The notes beneath the pieces are model-generated. The model was not told where the DNA came from and searched no databases. It was given only the letters and a program-made list of their open reading frames with translations. 39,623 nt of DNA, from contig JBAZOY010000018.1 of the NCBI GenBank assembly GCA_041648505.1, positions 1-39,623 on the forward strand, read 5' to 3'. Numbering within the stretch: position 1 is the stretch's first letter; every line of letters begins with the position of its first letter. This document shows, piece after piece, positions 16,987-25,038 of this stretch. A program made the position numbers and the translations under genes. The DNA comes from JBAZOY01 sp041648505 (GTDB lineage: Bacteria > Desulfobacterota > Syntrophia > Syntrophales > CG2-30-49-12).

Positions 16987-17756
16987 GCATTCATTCTACA
17001 GCAATTGTATCTCCACATGCCCACCTTGAAACAGGGGTTGAAATTGGTCCCTATGCGATCATTAATGGGGATGTCCATGTCGGGAAAAACACCGTTATTG
17101 GAGCGCATGTAGTGGTGGAAGAACATACCGATATCGGAGAGGGCTGCCGTATCTTTCAGTTCTGTTCTATCGGCGGTATTCCGCAGGACTTGAAATTCAA
17201 AGAGGAAGAAACGCGTCTCATCATAGGGAATTACAATACGATCAGAGAATTTGTTACCATCAACCGGGCTACCTCGGCAGATATCGGGGAGACAATAATC
17301 GGTGATTATAACCTTCTCATGGCTTACTCTCACGTTGCTCACAACTGTAAGCTGGGGAATCATATTGTTATGGCCAATGCTGCTAATCTTGCCGGTCACA
17401 TCCACGTGGAAGACTTTGCTATCATTGGCGGTATGACGGGTATTCATCAGTTCACCCGTATTGGCGCTCATTCCATCATCGGTGGCGTTTCCGCTGTCAC
17501 CAAGGATGTTCCCCCCTATGTTATGGCTGCCGGCAACCATGCAAAGCCTTATGGTCTCAACCTGGTCGGTATGAAACGCAGGGGTTTTAAAGAAGAAACG
17601 ATCAAGGCTCTGAAAACAGCCTACCGGCTTATATTCCGTTCATCGCTCTTACTTTCCGTAGCGATAGAAAGAGTTAAAAGTGAGGTTGATGACATACCAG
17701 AAGTCCGTCAGTTTATTGATTTTATACAAAACTCCGAACGGGGAATCTTAAGATAG
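16983..17756 (+). CDS. lpxA: Acyl-ACP--UDP-sugar O/N-acyltransferase LpxA
   Basis: The 257-residue hexapeptide-repeat acyltransferase catalyses the first lipid A step on the 3-position of the UDP-sugar. SIHSTAIVSPHAHLETGVEIGPYA opens the left-handed beta helix; LLMAYSHVAHNCKLGN carries the catalytic His; the C-terminal helical part (after VGMKRRGFKEETIKAL) is normal. It is translationally coupled to lpxD by an ATGA overlap and followed by a gnnA/gnnB-like pair. In organisms with GnnA and GnnB, LpxA uses UDP-GlcNAc3N and forms an amide, not an ester. That substrate preference is inferred from neighbours, not read from the LpxA sequence. Confidence 0.96.
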   Translation: MSIHSTAIVSPHAHLETGVEIGPYAIINGDVHVGKNTVIGAHVVVEEHTDIGEGCRIFQFCSIGGIPQDLKFKEEETRLIIGNYNTIREFVTINRATSADIGETIIGDYNLLMAYSHVAHNCKLGNHIVMANAANLAGHIHVEDFAIIGGMTGIHQFTRIGAHSIIGGVSAVTKDVPPYVMAAGNHAKPYGLNLVGMKRRGFKEETIKALKTAYRLIFRSSLLLSVAIERVKSEVDDIPEVRQFIDFIQNSERGILR

Positions 17757-17794
17757 AGAAATAGTAGTAATTTCATTAAAAGTCAGGGATAAGG

Positions 17795-18742
17795 ATGAAG
17801 AGAGTCAGAGTCGGTGTGGTGGGTATTGGTCATCTGGGTAATTACCACCTGCAGAAGTACCAAAAATTAACAAACAGTGAAATAGTTGGAGTGGCAGATG
17901 TTATAGGAGAACGGGCCCAAGAGGCTGCTCAGGCTTATAATTGTAATGTCTATACCGATTACAGGGAACTTATAGGAGCAGTAGACGCAGTCAGTATTGC
18001 CGTTCCCACTGGTTTTCATTACCTTATAGCAAAAAACTTTCTAGAGGCAGGAGTGGATGTCCTCCTGGAGAAACCGATTGCGGCAACGCTTGAGGAAGCT
18101 AACAATTTGGTATCAATTGCCGAAGCTAACAATTTAATTTTTCAGATCGGATTTGTGGAACGATTCAATCCGGCAGTGGTGGCCTTGAAAAAGTTAATGA
18201 GAAAACCTCTTTTTATTGAAGCCCACCGATTGCACCCCTTTTTCGAGCGCGGAACGGATGTGGATGTCATTCTCGATTTGATGGTCCACGATCTCGATCT
18301 CATCCTGAGTTTTGTGAAATCTCCCGTAAAGGATGTGGAGGCTATAGGTGTGCCGGTTCTATCCGATAAAGTAGATATCGCCAATGTACGACTTGTATTT
18401 TCCAGTGGATGCGTGGCCAACATTACCGCCAGCAGGATAAGCAATAAGGTCATGCAGAAGATAAGGTTTTTCGAGAAGGAAGGGTATCATGCCGTAGATT
18501 ATAGAAAACGGGAACTGGTCTCCCTCGCCAGAAAAAACAGCGCCCGGGACCAGGTAGCCATTACTCCAAACCAGGTAGAGATAAAAAATCAGGACCCTCT
18601 GGAAGAGGAAATCAGGTCTTTTCTCCAAGCGGTTACAGAGAGGACACCTCCCTACGTCTCCGGAAGAGAAGGCATGGCCTCCCTCGAACTTGCCCTCCAG
18701 ATCGTGGAAAAGATAAGAACCACAGGTGAGTTGATACAATGA
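17795..18742 (+). CDS. gnnA: Gfo/Idh/MocA oxidoreductase, probable UDP-GlcNAc 3-dehydrogenase (GnnA-like)
   Basis: The 315-residue NAD-dependent sugar oxidoreductase has an N-terminal Rossmann motif (VGVVGIGHLGNYH, residues 6-18), the family EKPIA motif (LLEKPIAATLEEA, near residue 90) and a C-terminal alpha/beta domain with DLMVHDLDLIL, containing the catalytic-region His. In lipid A pathways that use 2,3-diaminoglucose, GnnA oxidises the 3-OH of UDP-GlcNAc so that GnnB can transaminate it. The position between lpxA and lpxB and the 4-nt overlap with a DegT/DnrJ/EryC1 aminotransferase match the gnnA-gnnB arrangement known from Acidithiobacillus ferrooxidans. An alternative is a WlbA-type oxidoreductase for O-antigen diamino sugars. 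AAGG precedes ATG 17795. The family is certain; the specific function is a context-based inference. Confidence 0.72.
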   Translation: MKRVRVGVVGIGHLGNYHLQKYQKLTNSEIVGVADVIGERAQEAAQAYNCNVYTDYRELIGAVDAVSIAVPTGFHYLIAKNFLEAGVDVLLEKPIAATLEEANNLVSIAEANNLIFQIGFVERFNPAVVALKKLMRKPLFIEAHRLHPFFERGTDVDVILDLMVHDLDLILSFVKSPVKDVEAIGVPVLSDKVDIANVRLVFSSGCVANITASRISNKVMQKIRFFEKEGYHAVDYRKRELVSLARKNSARDQVAITPNQVEIKNQDPLEEEIRSFLQAVTERTPPYVSGREGMASLELALQIVEKIRTTGELIQ

Positions 18743-19833
18743 TACCTATGGTGGATCTGCGAAGACAGTATAATATTCTGAAGACAGAAATAGATGCGGC
18801 AATCCTCAATGTCTTAAATAATGGCCAGTTTATCCTCGGACCTGATGTGTCGGAATTGGAAAGAGAAGTTGCTGTCTACCACGGGGTTCCTTGTGCCATC
18901 GGGGTAGCCAGCGGGACGGATGCACTGCTTCTCGCCCTTGCCGCATGCGGGATAGGGGAGGGTGATGAGGTTATCACAACTCCCTTTACCTTCATTGCCA
19001 CGGCAGAAGTGATATCTCTGTTGCATGCAAAACCGGTTTTTGTAGATATCTGCCCTGATACATTCAATATCGATCCGCAAAAGATTGAGAGAAAAATTAC
19101 CAGGAGAACGAAGGCCATTATCCCGGTCCATCTATTCGGCCACCCGGCAGAGATGGATGCGATTGTCACTCTCTGTCGGAAATATCACCTCAAGATCATC
19201 GAGGACTGCGCTCAGTCGTTTGGTGCTTTATATTATGGGGAAAAGGTAGGCACTTTTGGTGATGCCGGCTGTTTCAGCTTCTTCCCCAGCAAAAATCTGG
19301 CCGGCTATGGTGACGGCGGAATGGTCATTACCCGGAATGAGGAGACGGCAGAAAAGATTAAACTCCTCCGTAATCACGGCAGTGAGACTAAGTACTATCA
19401 CAAGGTCCCTGGCTATAACAGCCGTCTTGATGAGATCCAGGCCGCCATTATCCGGGTTAAACTGAGGATGATTGATAATTTCAATAAGGCACGTCGAGGT
19501 AATGCTGATATATACAGGGCTTCCATCACGAGGGATGATATTGTACTCCCCATGGAAATGGCGGGATGCCGGCATGTGTACCATCAGTTCACCGTCCGCT
19601 CGAAAAAAAGGGACCTTATCATGGCATCACTCATAGCTAATAATATCTCTTCCGCCATCTATTATCCCGTTCCTTTACACCGGCAGGAGGCGTTCGCCTG
19701 CTGGAAAACGGGTGATGACAATTTGATTAACAGTGAAATATGCGCCGCAGAAGTTCTTTCCCTTCCCATGTTTCCCGAATTAGAAGAAAAAGAAATCCTA
19801 CACATCAGCGATGTGATCAATCATGCATCCTGA
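18739..19833 (+). CDS. gnnB: DegT/DnrJ/EryC1 aminotransferase, probable GnnB-like UDP-3-keto-GlcNAc aminotransferase
   Basis: The 364-residue PLP enzyme is of the sugar-nucleotide aminotransferase family. Visible features are ASGTDALLLAL (residues 58-68, PLP phosphate binding), EDCAQSFGA with Asp156 contacting the pyridine nitrogen, and the Schiff-base Lys185 in FFPSKNLAGYGDGG. It overlaps gnnA by 4 nt and lpxB by 11 nt, so it is made with the lipid A enzymes. The predicted reaction is glutamate-dependent amination of UDP-3-keto-GlcNAc to UDP-GlcNAc3N, giving LpxA and LpxD an amine acceptor. Relatives act in O-antigen and antibiotic sugar pathways, so the family is certain but the substrate is inferred from position. 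Confidence 0.72.
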   Translation: MIPMVDLRRQYNILKTEIDAAILNVLNNGQFILGPDVSELEREVAVYHGVPCAIGVASGTDALLLALAACGIGEGDEVITTPFTFIATAEVISLLHAKPVFVDICPDTFNIDPQKIERKITRRTKAIIPVHLFGHPAEMDAIVTLCRKYHLKIIEDCAQSFGALYYGEKVGTFGDAGCFSFFPSKNLAGYGDGGMVITRNEETAEKIKLLRNHGSETKYYHKVPGYNSRLDEIQAAIIRVKLRMIDNFNKARRGNADIYRASITRDDIVLPMEMAGCRHVYHQFTVRSKKRDLIMASLIANNISSAIYYPVPLHRQEAFACWKTGDDNLINSEICAAEVLSLPMFPELEEKEILHISDVINHAS

Positions 19834-20977
19834 AATAAACACCCGAAAAATCATGATCGTGGCGGGAGAAGCATCGGGGGATCTGCATGGTGCTGACTTG
19901 GTGAAGGCAATGCACGGCATTGACCCTGCTCTTCGTTTTTACGGTATCGGAGGGAAAAGACTAAGGGAAGCGGGGATCAAACTTACGGCTGATTCCGCAG
20001 ATATGGCTGTTGTCGGACTGACCGAGGTTATTTTTAAACTAAGGTTTATCCTGAAGGTGTTGGGTCAACTAAAGGCATCCCTTAAGAAAACAAGACCCGA
20101 ACTTGTTATTCTCATTGATTATCCGGATTTCAACCTTTCGCTGGCAAAGGCGGCAAAAAAATGCGGCCTCAGAGTATTTTACTATATCAGTCCCCAGGTA
20201 TGGGCATGGAGAAAGGGAAGGATCGGCAAGATTCGAAAAGTGGTTGACAAGATGGCCGTAATTTTCCCCTTTGAAGCCCGGCTCTACGAAGAAGCCGATG
20301 TTGACGTGACATTTGTCGGCCATCCCCTCCTCGATGTGGTAAGTACCAAATATTCACGTGAGGAGGCACGAAGGAGGTTCGGCCTTCAAGAGGGAACAAC
20401 AACAGTGGGCATCATCCCGGGAAGCAGGCCGTCGGAGGTTGTCAAACTCCTGCCCGAAATGCTCAAGGCAGCGGAGATTCTTGTTGAAAAACTTGCCGCT
20501 GTTCAATTTATTCTGCCGGTGGCTGATACACTGGAGATGGATTTTATCTCCCATATTGTCCGGCAATACCCGGTGGAGGTCAGGCTAATTCCTCATGATA
20601 CTTACGAGGCCATCGGTTGTACGGACATTGTCATGGCGGCCTCTGGAACAGTCACCCTTGAAACGGCGCTCCTTGGAATACCAATGGTCATCGTCTATAA
20701 GGTGTCCGCACTTACCTATTATATAGGGAAAATATTTGTCAAGGTAGATAATTTCGGGATTGTTAATATCATTGCGGGAAAAACCATCGTTCCTGAGTTG
20801 ATCCAGAAAGAGGCCAACCACAAACGTATAGCTGCCGAGATAATAGATATTCTCGGCAATAGGGGCCAAATGGACAATATCAAAAAAGAACTTTCGAAGA
20901 TCAGGGCCAAACTTGGAAGCCCCGGTGCTGCCGAAAGGACCGCCCGGCTGGCATATGGCATGATAGAGGGGAAGTAA
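19823..20977 (+). CDS. lpxB: Lipid-A-disaccharide synthase
   Basis: The 384-residue GT19 glycosyltransferase joins UDP-2,3-diacyl-sugar and lipid X to the lipid A disaccharide at the inner-membrane surface. MIVAGEASGDLHGADLV opens the fold; VFYYISPQVWAWRKGRI, TFVGHPLLDVV, GIIPGSRPSEV and the late AASGTVTLETALLGIPMVIVYK are family signatures. Length is normal. The start ATG 19823 lies inside the aminotransferase gene (11-nt overlap). The usual lpxI or lpxH gene that makes lipid X is not in the window. Confidence 0.97.
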   Translation: MHPEINTRKIMIVAGEASGDLHGADLVKAMHGIDPALRFYGIGGKRLREAGIKLTADSADMAVVGLTEVIFKLRFILKVLGQLKASLKKTRPELVILIDYPDFNLSLAKAAKKCGLRVFYYISPQVWAWRKGRIGKIRKVVDKMAVIFPFEARLYEEADVDVTFVGHPLLDVVSTKYSREEARRRFGLQEGTTTVGIIPGSRPSEVVKLLPEMLKAAEILVEKLAAVQFILPVADTLEMDFISHIVRQYPVEVRLIPHDTYEAIGCTDIVMAASGTVTLETALLGIPMVIVYKVSALTYYIGKIFVKVDNFGIVNIIAGKTIVPELIQKEANHKRIAAEIIDILGNRGQMDNIKKELSKIRAKLGSPGAAERTARLAYGMIEGK

Positions 20978-21003
20978 TTATTAGAAACCGGAAATCAGGA
21001 TAA

Positions 21004-22749
21004 ATGGGAATATATAAACGCCTCTTGAGTTTTGCGAAACCTCATACAGAAAAGTTCATTGCCGCTATGGTTTGCATGCTGTTGGTCGGTGCCCTCACCG
21101 CCGCCCTTGCCTTTCTTGTCCAACCGACAATGGATGATATCTTTCTGAAAAAAAATGCCGCGGCGCTTAAATGGATTCCTCTTGCCATTATAGGCATATA
21201 TATATTGAAAGGGGCATGTACTTATGGACAAACGGTTTTAATGAATTATATCGGTCAGCGCATCGTGGCGGACTTAAGAAACACAGTGTACTGCCGGATA
21301 CAGAGACAGCCCCTTGCTTTCTTTACCCAAAACCCCACCGGGGTGCTCATGTCACGGATTACCAATGATGTCGGTTATATCCAGGGGGCAGTCTCGGAAG
21401 CGATAACCAGTATTTTGAAGGACTCCTTCACTCTGGTCTGCCTCATCTGCGTCGTTTTTTACCGGGACTGGCAACTGGCCATTATTGCTCTCTTTATCTT
21501 TCCCCTGACCATCTACCCCATAGCCAAGTTTGGGGAAAAGATGAGAAAACTGGCCACCCGGACACAGGTAACGATCGGAAGTCTCACTACCCTGCTCCAG
21601 GAAACGATATCCGGTGTGCGTATCGTCAAGGCATTTGGCAGGGAAGACCACGAGAATAAAAGGTTTGCCGGAGAAAACGAGAACCTCTTTAAGCTTACTC
21701 TAAAGACTGTATCTATAAGCGCCATATCCAGCCCCTTCATGGAATTCTTGGGTGGCCTGGGAATTGCCGCCATTATTTTCTATGGAGGCTACCAGGTGCT
21801 CAGGGGGAACTCTACACCGGGTACGTTTTTTTCTTTTCTTACCGCTCTAATTATGCTCTACGAACCGATCAAAAGGCTGACCAATGTCAATAATACCATT
21901 CAGCAGGGAATTGCCGGTGCCCAACGGGTCTTCGACATTATTGATACTGTTCCCGGGATCAGGAACAAAGCCAATGCACTCCCCCTGCCGAGGATTTCCA
22001 GGCAGATCGTTGTCGAGGATGTCACCTTTTGTTACGAAGAGATACCGGTCTTAAATAATATCAATCTTACGATCAATGTCGGTGAAGTTGTTGCCTTTGT
22101 TGGTATGAGCGGGGGGGGGAAAACCTCTCTGGTTAATCTCATCCCACGTTTTTACGATGTGACTAAAGGGAGAATCTTGATAGACGATCACGATATCCGC
22201 GATGTCACCATAGAGTCGCTCCGAGGGCAAATCAGCATTGTTACCCAGCAGACGATTCTCTTTAACGATACAGTGAGGAATAACATAGCTTATGGAGACC
22301 TCGAAAAAAATGATGCAGATATCATACGGGCGGCAAAGGCAGCTAACGCCCACAGCTTTATTATGAAATTGCCGAAAGGGTATGACACTCTCATCGGTGA
22401 GCAGGGGGTAAAACTCTCCGGTGGAGAGAGACAGAGGATTTCCATCGCTAGAAGTCTCCTTAAGGATGCTCCTATCCTAATCCTTGATGAAGCAACTTCT
22501 TCCCTCGATACAGAAGCAGAGATCGAGGTACAGGAGGCCCTCGACACCCTCATGAAAGGCAGAACAACGCTGATCATCGCCCACCGGCTATCAACAATAC
22601 GCCACGCGGACAGGATCATCGTTATTACGAACGGGAAAATCGTTGAAGAGGGGGCCCACGAAGCCCTTCTTACCAAAAAGGGCGAATATTTCAGGTTCTA
22701 TAATATGCAATTCAAAGAAAACAACAAGAACGGGGAAGGAACATTTTAA
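21004..22749 (+). CDS. msbA: Lipid A export ABC transporter MsbA
   Basis: The 581-residue half-transporter homodimer flips lipid A-core across the inner membrane. A six-helix transmembrane domain (about residues 1-320, with QRIVADLRNTVYCRIQRQPL on the coupling side) precedes the nucleotide-binding domain. That domain has Walker A GMSGGGKTS around residues 367-375, signature LSGGERQRISIARSL, Walker B ILILDEATSSLD and switch His in IIAHRLSTIRHAD. Placement after lpxB supports lipid A export over a drug-efflux role. The Walker A glycines are encoded by a 9-G homopolymer (22111-22119). selD begins 21 nt after the stop. Confidence 0.94.
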   Translation: MGIYKRLLSFAKPHTEKFIAAMVCMLLVGALTAALAFLVQPTMDDIFLKKNAAALKWIPLAIIGIYILKGACTYGQTVLMNYIGQRIVADLRNTVYCRIQRQPLAFFTQNPTGVLMSRITNDVGYIQGAVSEAITSILKDSFTLVCLICVVFYRDWQLAIIALFIFPLTIYPIAKFGEKMRKLATRTQVTIGSLTTLLQETISGVRIVKAFGREDHENKRFAGENENLFKLTLKTVSISAISSPFMEFLGGLGIAAIIFYGGYQVLRGNSTPGTFFSFLTALIMLYEPIKRLTNVNNTIQQGIAGAQRVFDIIDTVPGIRNKANALPLPRISRQIVVEDVTFCYEEIPVLNNINLTINVGEVVAFVGMSGGGKTSLVNLIPRFYDVTKGRILIDDHDIRDVTIESLRGQISIVTQQTILFNDTVRNNIAYGDLEKNDADIIRAAKAANAHSFIMKLPKGYDTLIGEQGVKLSGGERQRISIARSLLKDAPILILDEATSSLDTEAEIEVQEALDTLMKGRTTLIIAHRLSTIRHADRIIVITNGKIVEEGAHEALLTKKGEYFRFYNMQFKENNKNGEGTF

Positions 22750-22770
22750 TACGAAGTTTGGAAGAATAAT

Positions 22771-23835
22771 ATGGACAGTGAAACAAAGATAAGTCCTGAA
22801 ATGCGTCTAACAGAAACGGTGCATGGAGCCGGCTGAGCCTGTAAGATAGGTCCGGGAGACCTGCACGAGGCATTACGTAATTTACCCCTTATCGCTGATC
22901 CGAACCTCATCGTGGGGATGGAGCATGCGGAAGATGCCGGTGTCTATAAACTAAGGGATGATCTGGCTATTATTCAGACTCTCGATTTTTTTACCCCCAT
23001 CGTAGACGATCCTTATACTTTTGGCCAGATTGCTGCTGTGAACGCCTTATCCGATGTCTATGCCATGGGAGGGAGACCCCTGACCGCAATGAATATCATC
23101 TGTTTTCCTGTCAGTAAAATGGATATTGCCGTCCTCCGTCAGATTCTTGATGGAGGCATGGATAAAATGCGGGAAGCCGGGGTACTCCTTGTTGGAGGAC
23201 ACAGTGTAGAGGATAATGAGTTAAAGTACGGACTGTCCGTGACCGGGGTCATACATCCCGAAAAAGTCCTGCGGAATAAAGGAGCTGAAAAAGGGGATAA
23301 GTTGATCCTTACCAAGCCCCTGGGTACCGGCATTATCAGCACTGCCTTAAAGGGAGGAATGGCCGATGAAGGTCTGGTAGCCCGCTCAGTAAAATCCATG
23401 ACTACCCTGAATAAAAGAGCCATGGAACTTATGACGGAAACACCGGATATCCACGCCTGTACCGATATTACCGGGTTTGGTTTTCTTGGCCATGCCTGTG
23501 AGATGGTTGAAGGATGTGATGTGGGGATAAAGATTTACACCTCTTCCATTCCTTATTTCCAGGGTGTCAGGGAATTTGTTGAAATGGGTGTTATCCCGGG
23601 TGGGTTGCACCGAAACAGGTCATTCCGGATGCATATGATCGAAATCGATTCCTCCTGTTCTGACTGGATGATAGATATCCTCTTTGATCCTCAGACCGCT
23701 GGAGGGTTACTCATTTCCCTCTCCGCAGTGCAGGCAGAGGTCTTGGTCCAAAAAATGCGGGCAGAGGGCATTGAAGAAGCAGTTATCGTGGGAGAGGTCG
23801 TACCGGAACCGAAGGGTAAAATCCTGGTCGTTTAG
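22771..23835 (+). CDS. selD: Selenophosphate synthetase SelD, itself a selenoprotein (Sec at UGA codon 22)
   Basis: SelD makes selenophosphate from selenide and ATP, the selenium donor for Sec-tRNA and seleno-tRNA modification. The true gene starts at ATG 22771 and reads through an in-frame TGA (22834-22836). Codons 16-30 then read TVHGAG-Sec-ACKIGPGD, matching the conserved active-site loop where E. coli SelD has Cys17. A conventional start at 22912 would drop this catalytic loop. Later blocks NALSDVYAMGGRPL, VGGHSVEDNELKYGLSVTG and LFDPQTAGGLL confirm the family, and the 354-residue length is normal. A hairpin follows the UGA (separate entry). Read-through implies that the host has SelA, SelB and tRNA-Sec, none of which lies in the window. 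It is the last gene of the lysS-to-msbA strand run. Confidence 0.93.
22834..22863 (+). promoter_or_regulatory. UGA selenocysteine codon and SECIS-like hairpin in selD
   Basis: The TGA at 22834-22836 is followed 11 nt later by a hairpin: AGGTC (22848-22852), loop CGGGA (22853-22857), GACCT (22858-22862), extendable by a U-G pair to 22863. Spacing of about 11 nt fits bacterial SECIS elements, which lie immediately 3' of the UGA and bind SelB. The loop sequence cannot be matched to a strict consensus by eye. Confidence 0.65.
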
Positions 23836-23884
23836 AACTCGTCCGTTCAAAGCTTTTTAAAGATTATTTAGTGCAAATCAATTA

Positions 23885-24169
23885 TTAATCTCCGCTACTT
23901 GCTTTAGAAACGGGTGTTTCCTTACTTGATTCAGCCGGTGATGGTGTTTTAGTTGTCTCCTCTTTCTTCCCTTCTGTAGAAGGTACCTTTTTCCCGCCGT
24001 AGTCTGTTACATACCAGCCGGAACCTTTGAGATGGAATGAAGAAAGGGAAACCAACCTTTTGGCTGGGCCGTTGCAGAATTTGCACCTATTTACTGCTGA
24101 ATCAGTTATTTTCTGTATTAACTCATATTCCTCACCACACTTGCCGCATTTATATTCGTAAATTGGCAT
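23885..24169 (-). CDS. FmdB-family zinc-ribbon protein
   Basis: The 94-residue small protein starts MPIYEYKCGKCGEEYELIQK, the diagnostic FmdB/CxxC_CxxC_SSSS opening. A second pair of Cys (CKFC) completes a four-Cys zinc ribbon over about residues 8-38. The tail (from about 55) is low-complexity, rich in K, E, T and S. An in-frame ATG 18 nt upstream (24187) is rejected because the family begins at MPIYEY. Members are often annotated as regulators, but a general function is not established. It lies 24 nt downstream of the HEXXH-protein gene on the same strand and is convergent with selD. Confidence 0.82.
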   Translation of the reverse strand: MPIYEYKCGKCGEEYELIQKITDSAVNRCKFCNGPAKRLVSLSSFHLKGSGWYVTDYGGKKVPSTEGKKEETTKTPSPAESSKETPVSKASSGD

Positions 24170-24193
24170 ATCAACTTTTCCCCACATTACTTA

Positions 24194-24694
24194 TTATATT
24201 TGGTAACGATTGCTGAAACAATCGAGAACCAGTGTAAAATCTTGATAAATTTTAGACTGCAGTATGCTTCTGGTAATGCCATGGACATTTCTTTCTTCTT
24301 CTTCTTTTTCTTCCTGAGACGCGTCGAACTTACTTTCCCCACATTCAAACCGGATTACGTGAACAATTTCATGTGTAGCAATGTACAACATCAAAGGGTC
24401 CAGTTTAATGAAAGAGTGAGCCCTTTCCACGGCATCGAGAATACGGTTATCTTGAAGACAGACTCTATAAAAATGGGGCTCACTTCGTTCTGCATGATCT
24501 TTTTGGTAATGATACTTGCAAAGATGGGCAAAAGCTCTTTCGTTAACTTCATGATCTTCAAGATAGGCGAGAGTTTTTACATCATACCGGTAAGCCAACT
24601 TTTCACGACGGGTGCGAAAATACCGCGTTGCCAGTTGTTCGGCATGTGCAAAAGCCTTCTTTGCCAGCAAAATCTGTTCTGCGTTAAAATACAT
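24194..24694 (-). CDS. Uncharacterised protein with an HEXXH zinc-metallopeptidase-like motif
   Basis: No named family is recognised in this 166-residue protein. It is soluble and mostly helical, with no signal peptide. The stretch LYIATHEIVHVIRFECG contains HEIVH (residues 108-112) in the hydrophobic setting typical of zincin metallopeptidases. It is followed by an acidic cluster (EEKEEEERNVHGI, about 128-140) that could supply a third ligand (Glu or His138). This is compatible with a gluzincin-like or SprT-like minimal protease, but also with a non-catalytic metal protein. A sigma-70 promoter lies about 50 nt upstream of ATG 24694, and fmdB follows 24 nt after the stop, so the two are probably co-transcribed. 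Confidence 0.7.
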   Translation of the reverse strand: MYFNAEQILLAKKAFAHAEQLATRYFRTRREKLAYRYDVKTLAYLEDHEVNERAFAHLCKYHYQKDHAERSEPHFYRVCLQDNRILDAVERAHSFIKLDPLMLYIATHEIVHVIRFECGESKFDASQEEKEEEERNVHGITRSILQSKIYQDFTLVLDCFSNRYQI

Positions 24695-24746
24695 GGCCCA
24701 TCACCGGTATTCCACAAATCCTATAATTTTGCCCACTACTTGTTTA

Positions 24747-24774
24747 AATATATACATCTTTTTGTTTCTGTCAA
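24747..24774 (-). promoter_or_regulatory. Sigma-70 promoter for the HEXXH protein gene
   Basis: On the minus strand a perfect TTGACA (24769-24774) is followed after 16 nt by TATATT (24747-24752). The predicted start is near 24740, about 45 nt before the ATG at 24694. Confidence 0.55.
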
Positions 24775-24880
24775 TAATATTTGAATCCACAATTTGCGTG
24801 AATCTACTGAAGAGCTTAGGCGGCTTGGCGGGGGTTAAGATGGGTTCCTTTTTAGCTAGCGAGACCATGCGAATTTTAAA

Positions 24881-24937
24881 CAAACGCTGCTGATGAGGTT
24901 GCAAAATATATCTACTTTATCCTCAGCCTAGCGTTTG
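24881..24937 (-). terminator. Possible terminator hairpin after the Wood-Ljungdahl operon
   Basis: On the minus strand CAAACGCT (plus 24930-24937) pairs with AGCGTTTG (plus 24881-24888). Inner pairs between CTGAGG and CCTCA extend the stem imperfectly, with a loop of about 22 nt. The stem is followed by TTTAAAATT. It lies about 100 nt past the last gene of the operon. The stem is imperfect and the T-run short, so termination is plausible but not certain. Confidence 0.4.
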
Positions 24938-25021
24938 GCTATCTCAGGGTCTTCTGCAACATAGGATGCAAGATGGGGAAATTTAGACGGGAAAAACAAA
25001 CAGGTGCAAGGTCAGTTGCAG

Positions 25022-25038
25022 GTCAGAGTCAGGAGTCA
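25022..25038. repeat. GTCAGGAGTCA repeat overlapping the NuoE-like stop codon
   Basis: The + strand reads GTCAGAGTCAGGAGTCA. It shares the core of the 11846-11968 element. The last three bases are the reverse complement of the TGA stop of the NuoE-like gene, so the repeat abuts and supplies the end of the reading frame. Confidence 0.5.

Larger units (their letters stand above)
24695..25035. other. Gene-free stretch between the HEXXH gene and the Wood-Ljungdahl operon
   Basis: This 341-bp stretch holds the promoter of the HEXXH gene, a long hairpin that may terminate the Wood-Ljungdahl operon, and one arm of the dispersed GTCAGGAGTCA repeat (separate entries). A 67-codon minus-strand frame (24701-24904) spans the promoter, resembles no family I recognise, and is judged not to be a gene. 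Confidence 0.5.

Noticed and set aside
22912..23835. Conventional selD start at ATG 22912
   Set aside because: It omits the active-site loop; the upstream ATG 22771 with Sec at the UGA restores the full conserved N terminus.
24701..24904. 67-codon minus-strand frame upstream of the HEXXH gene
   Set aside because: It spans a strong sigma-70 promoter for the HEXXH gene, overlaps the hairpin at its 5' side, and resembles no recognised family.
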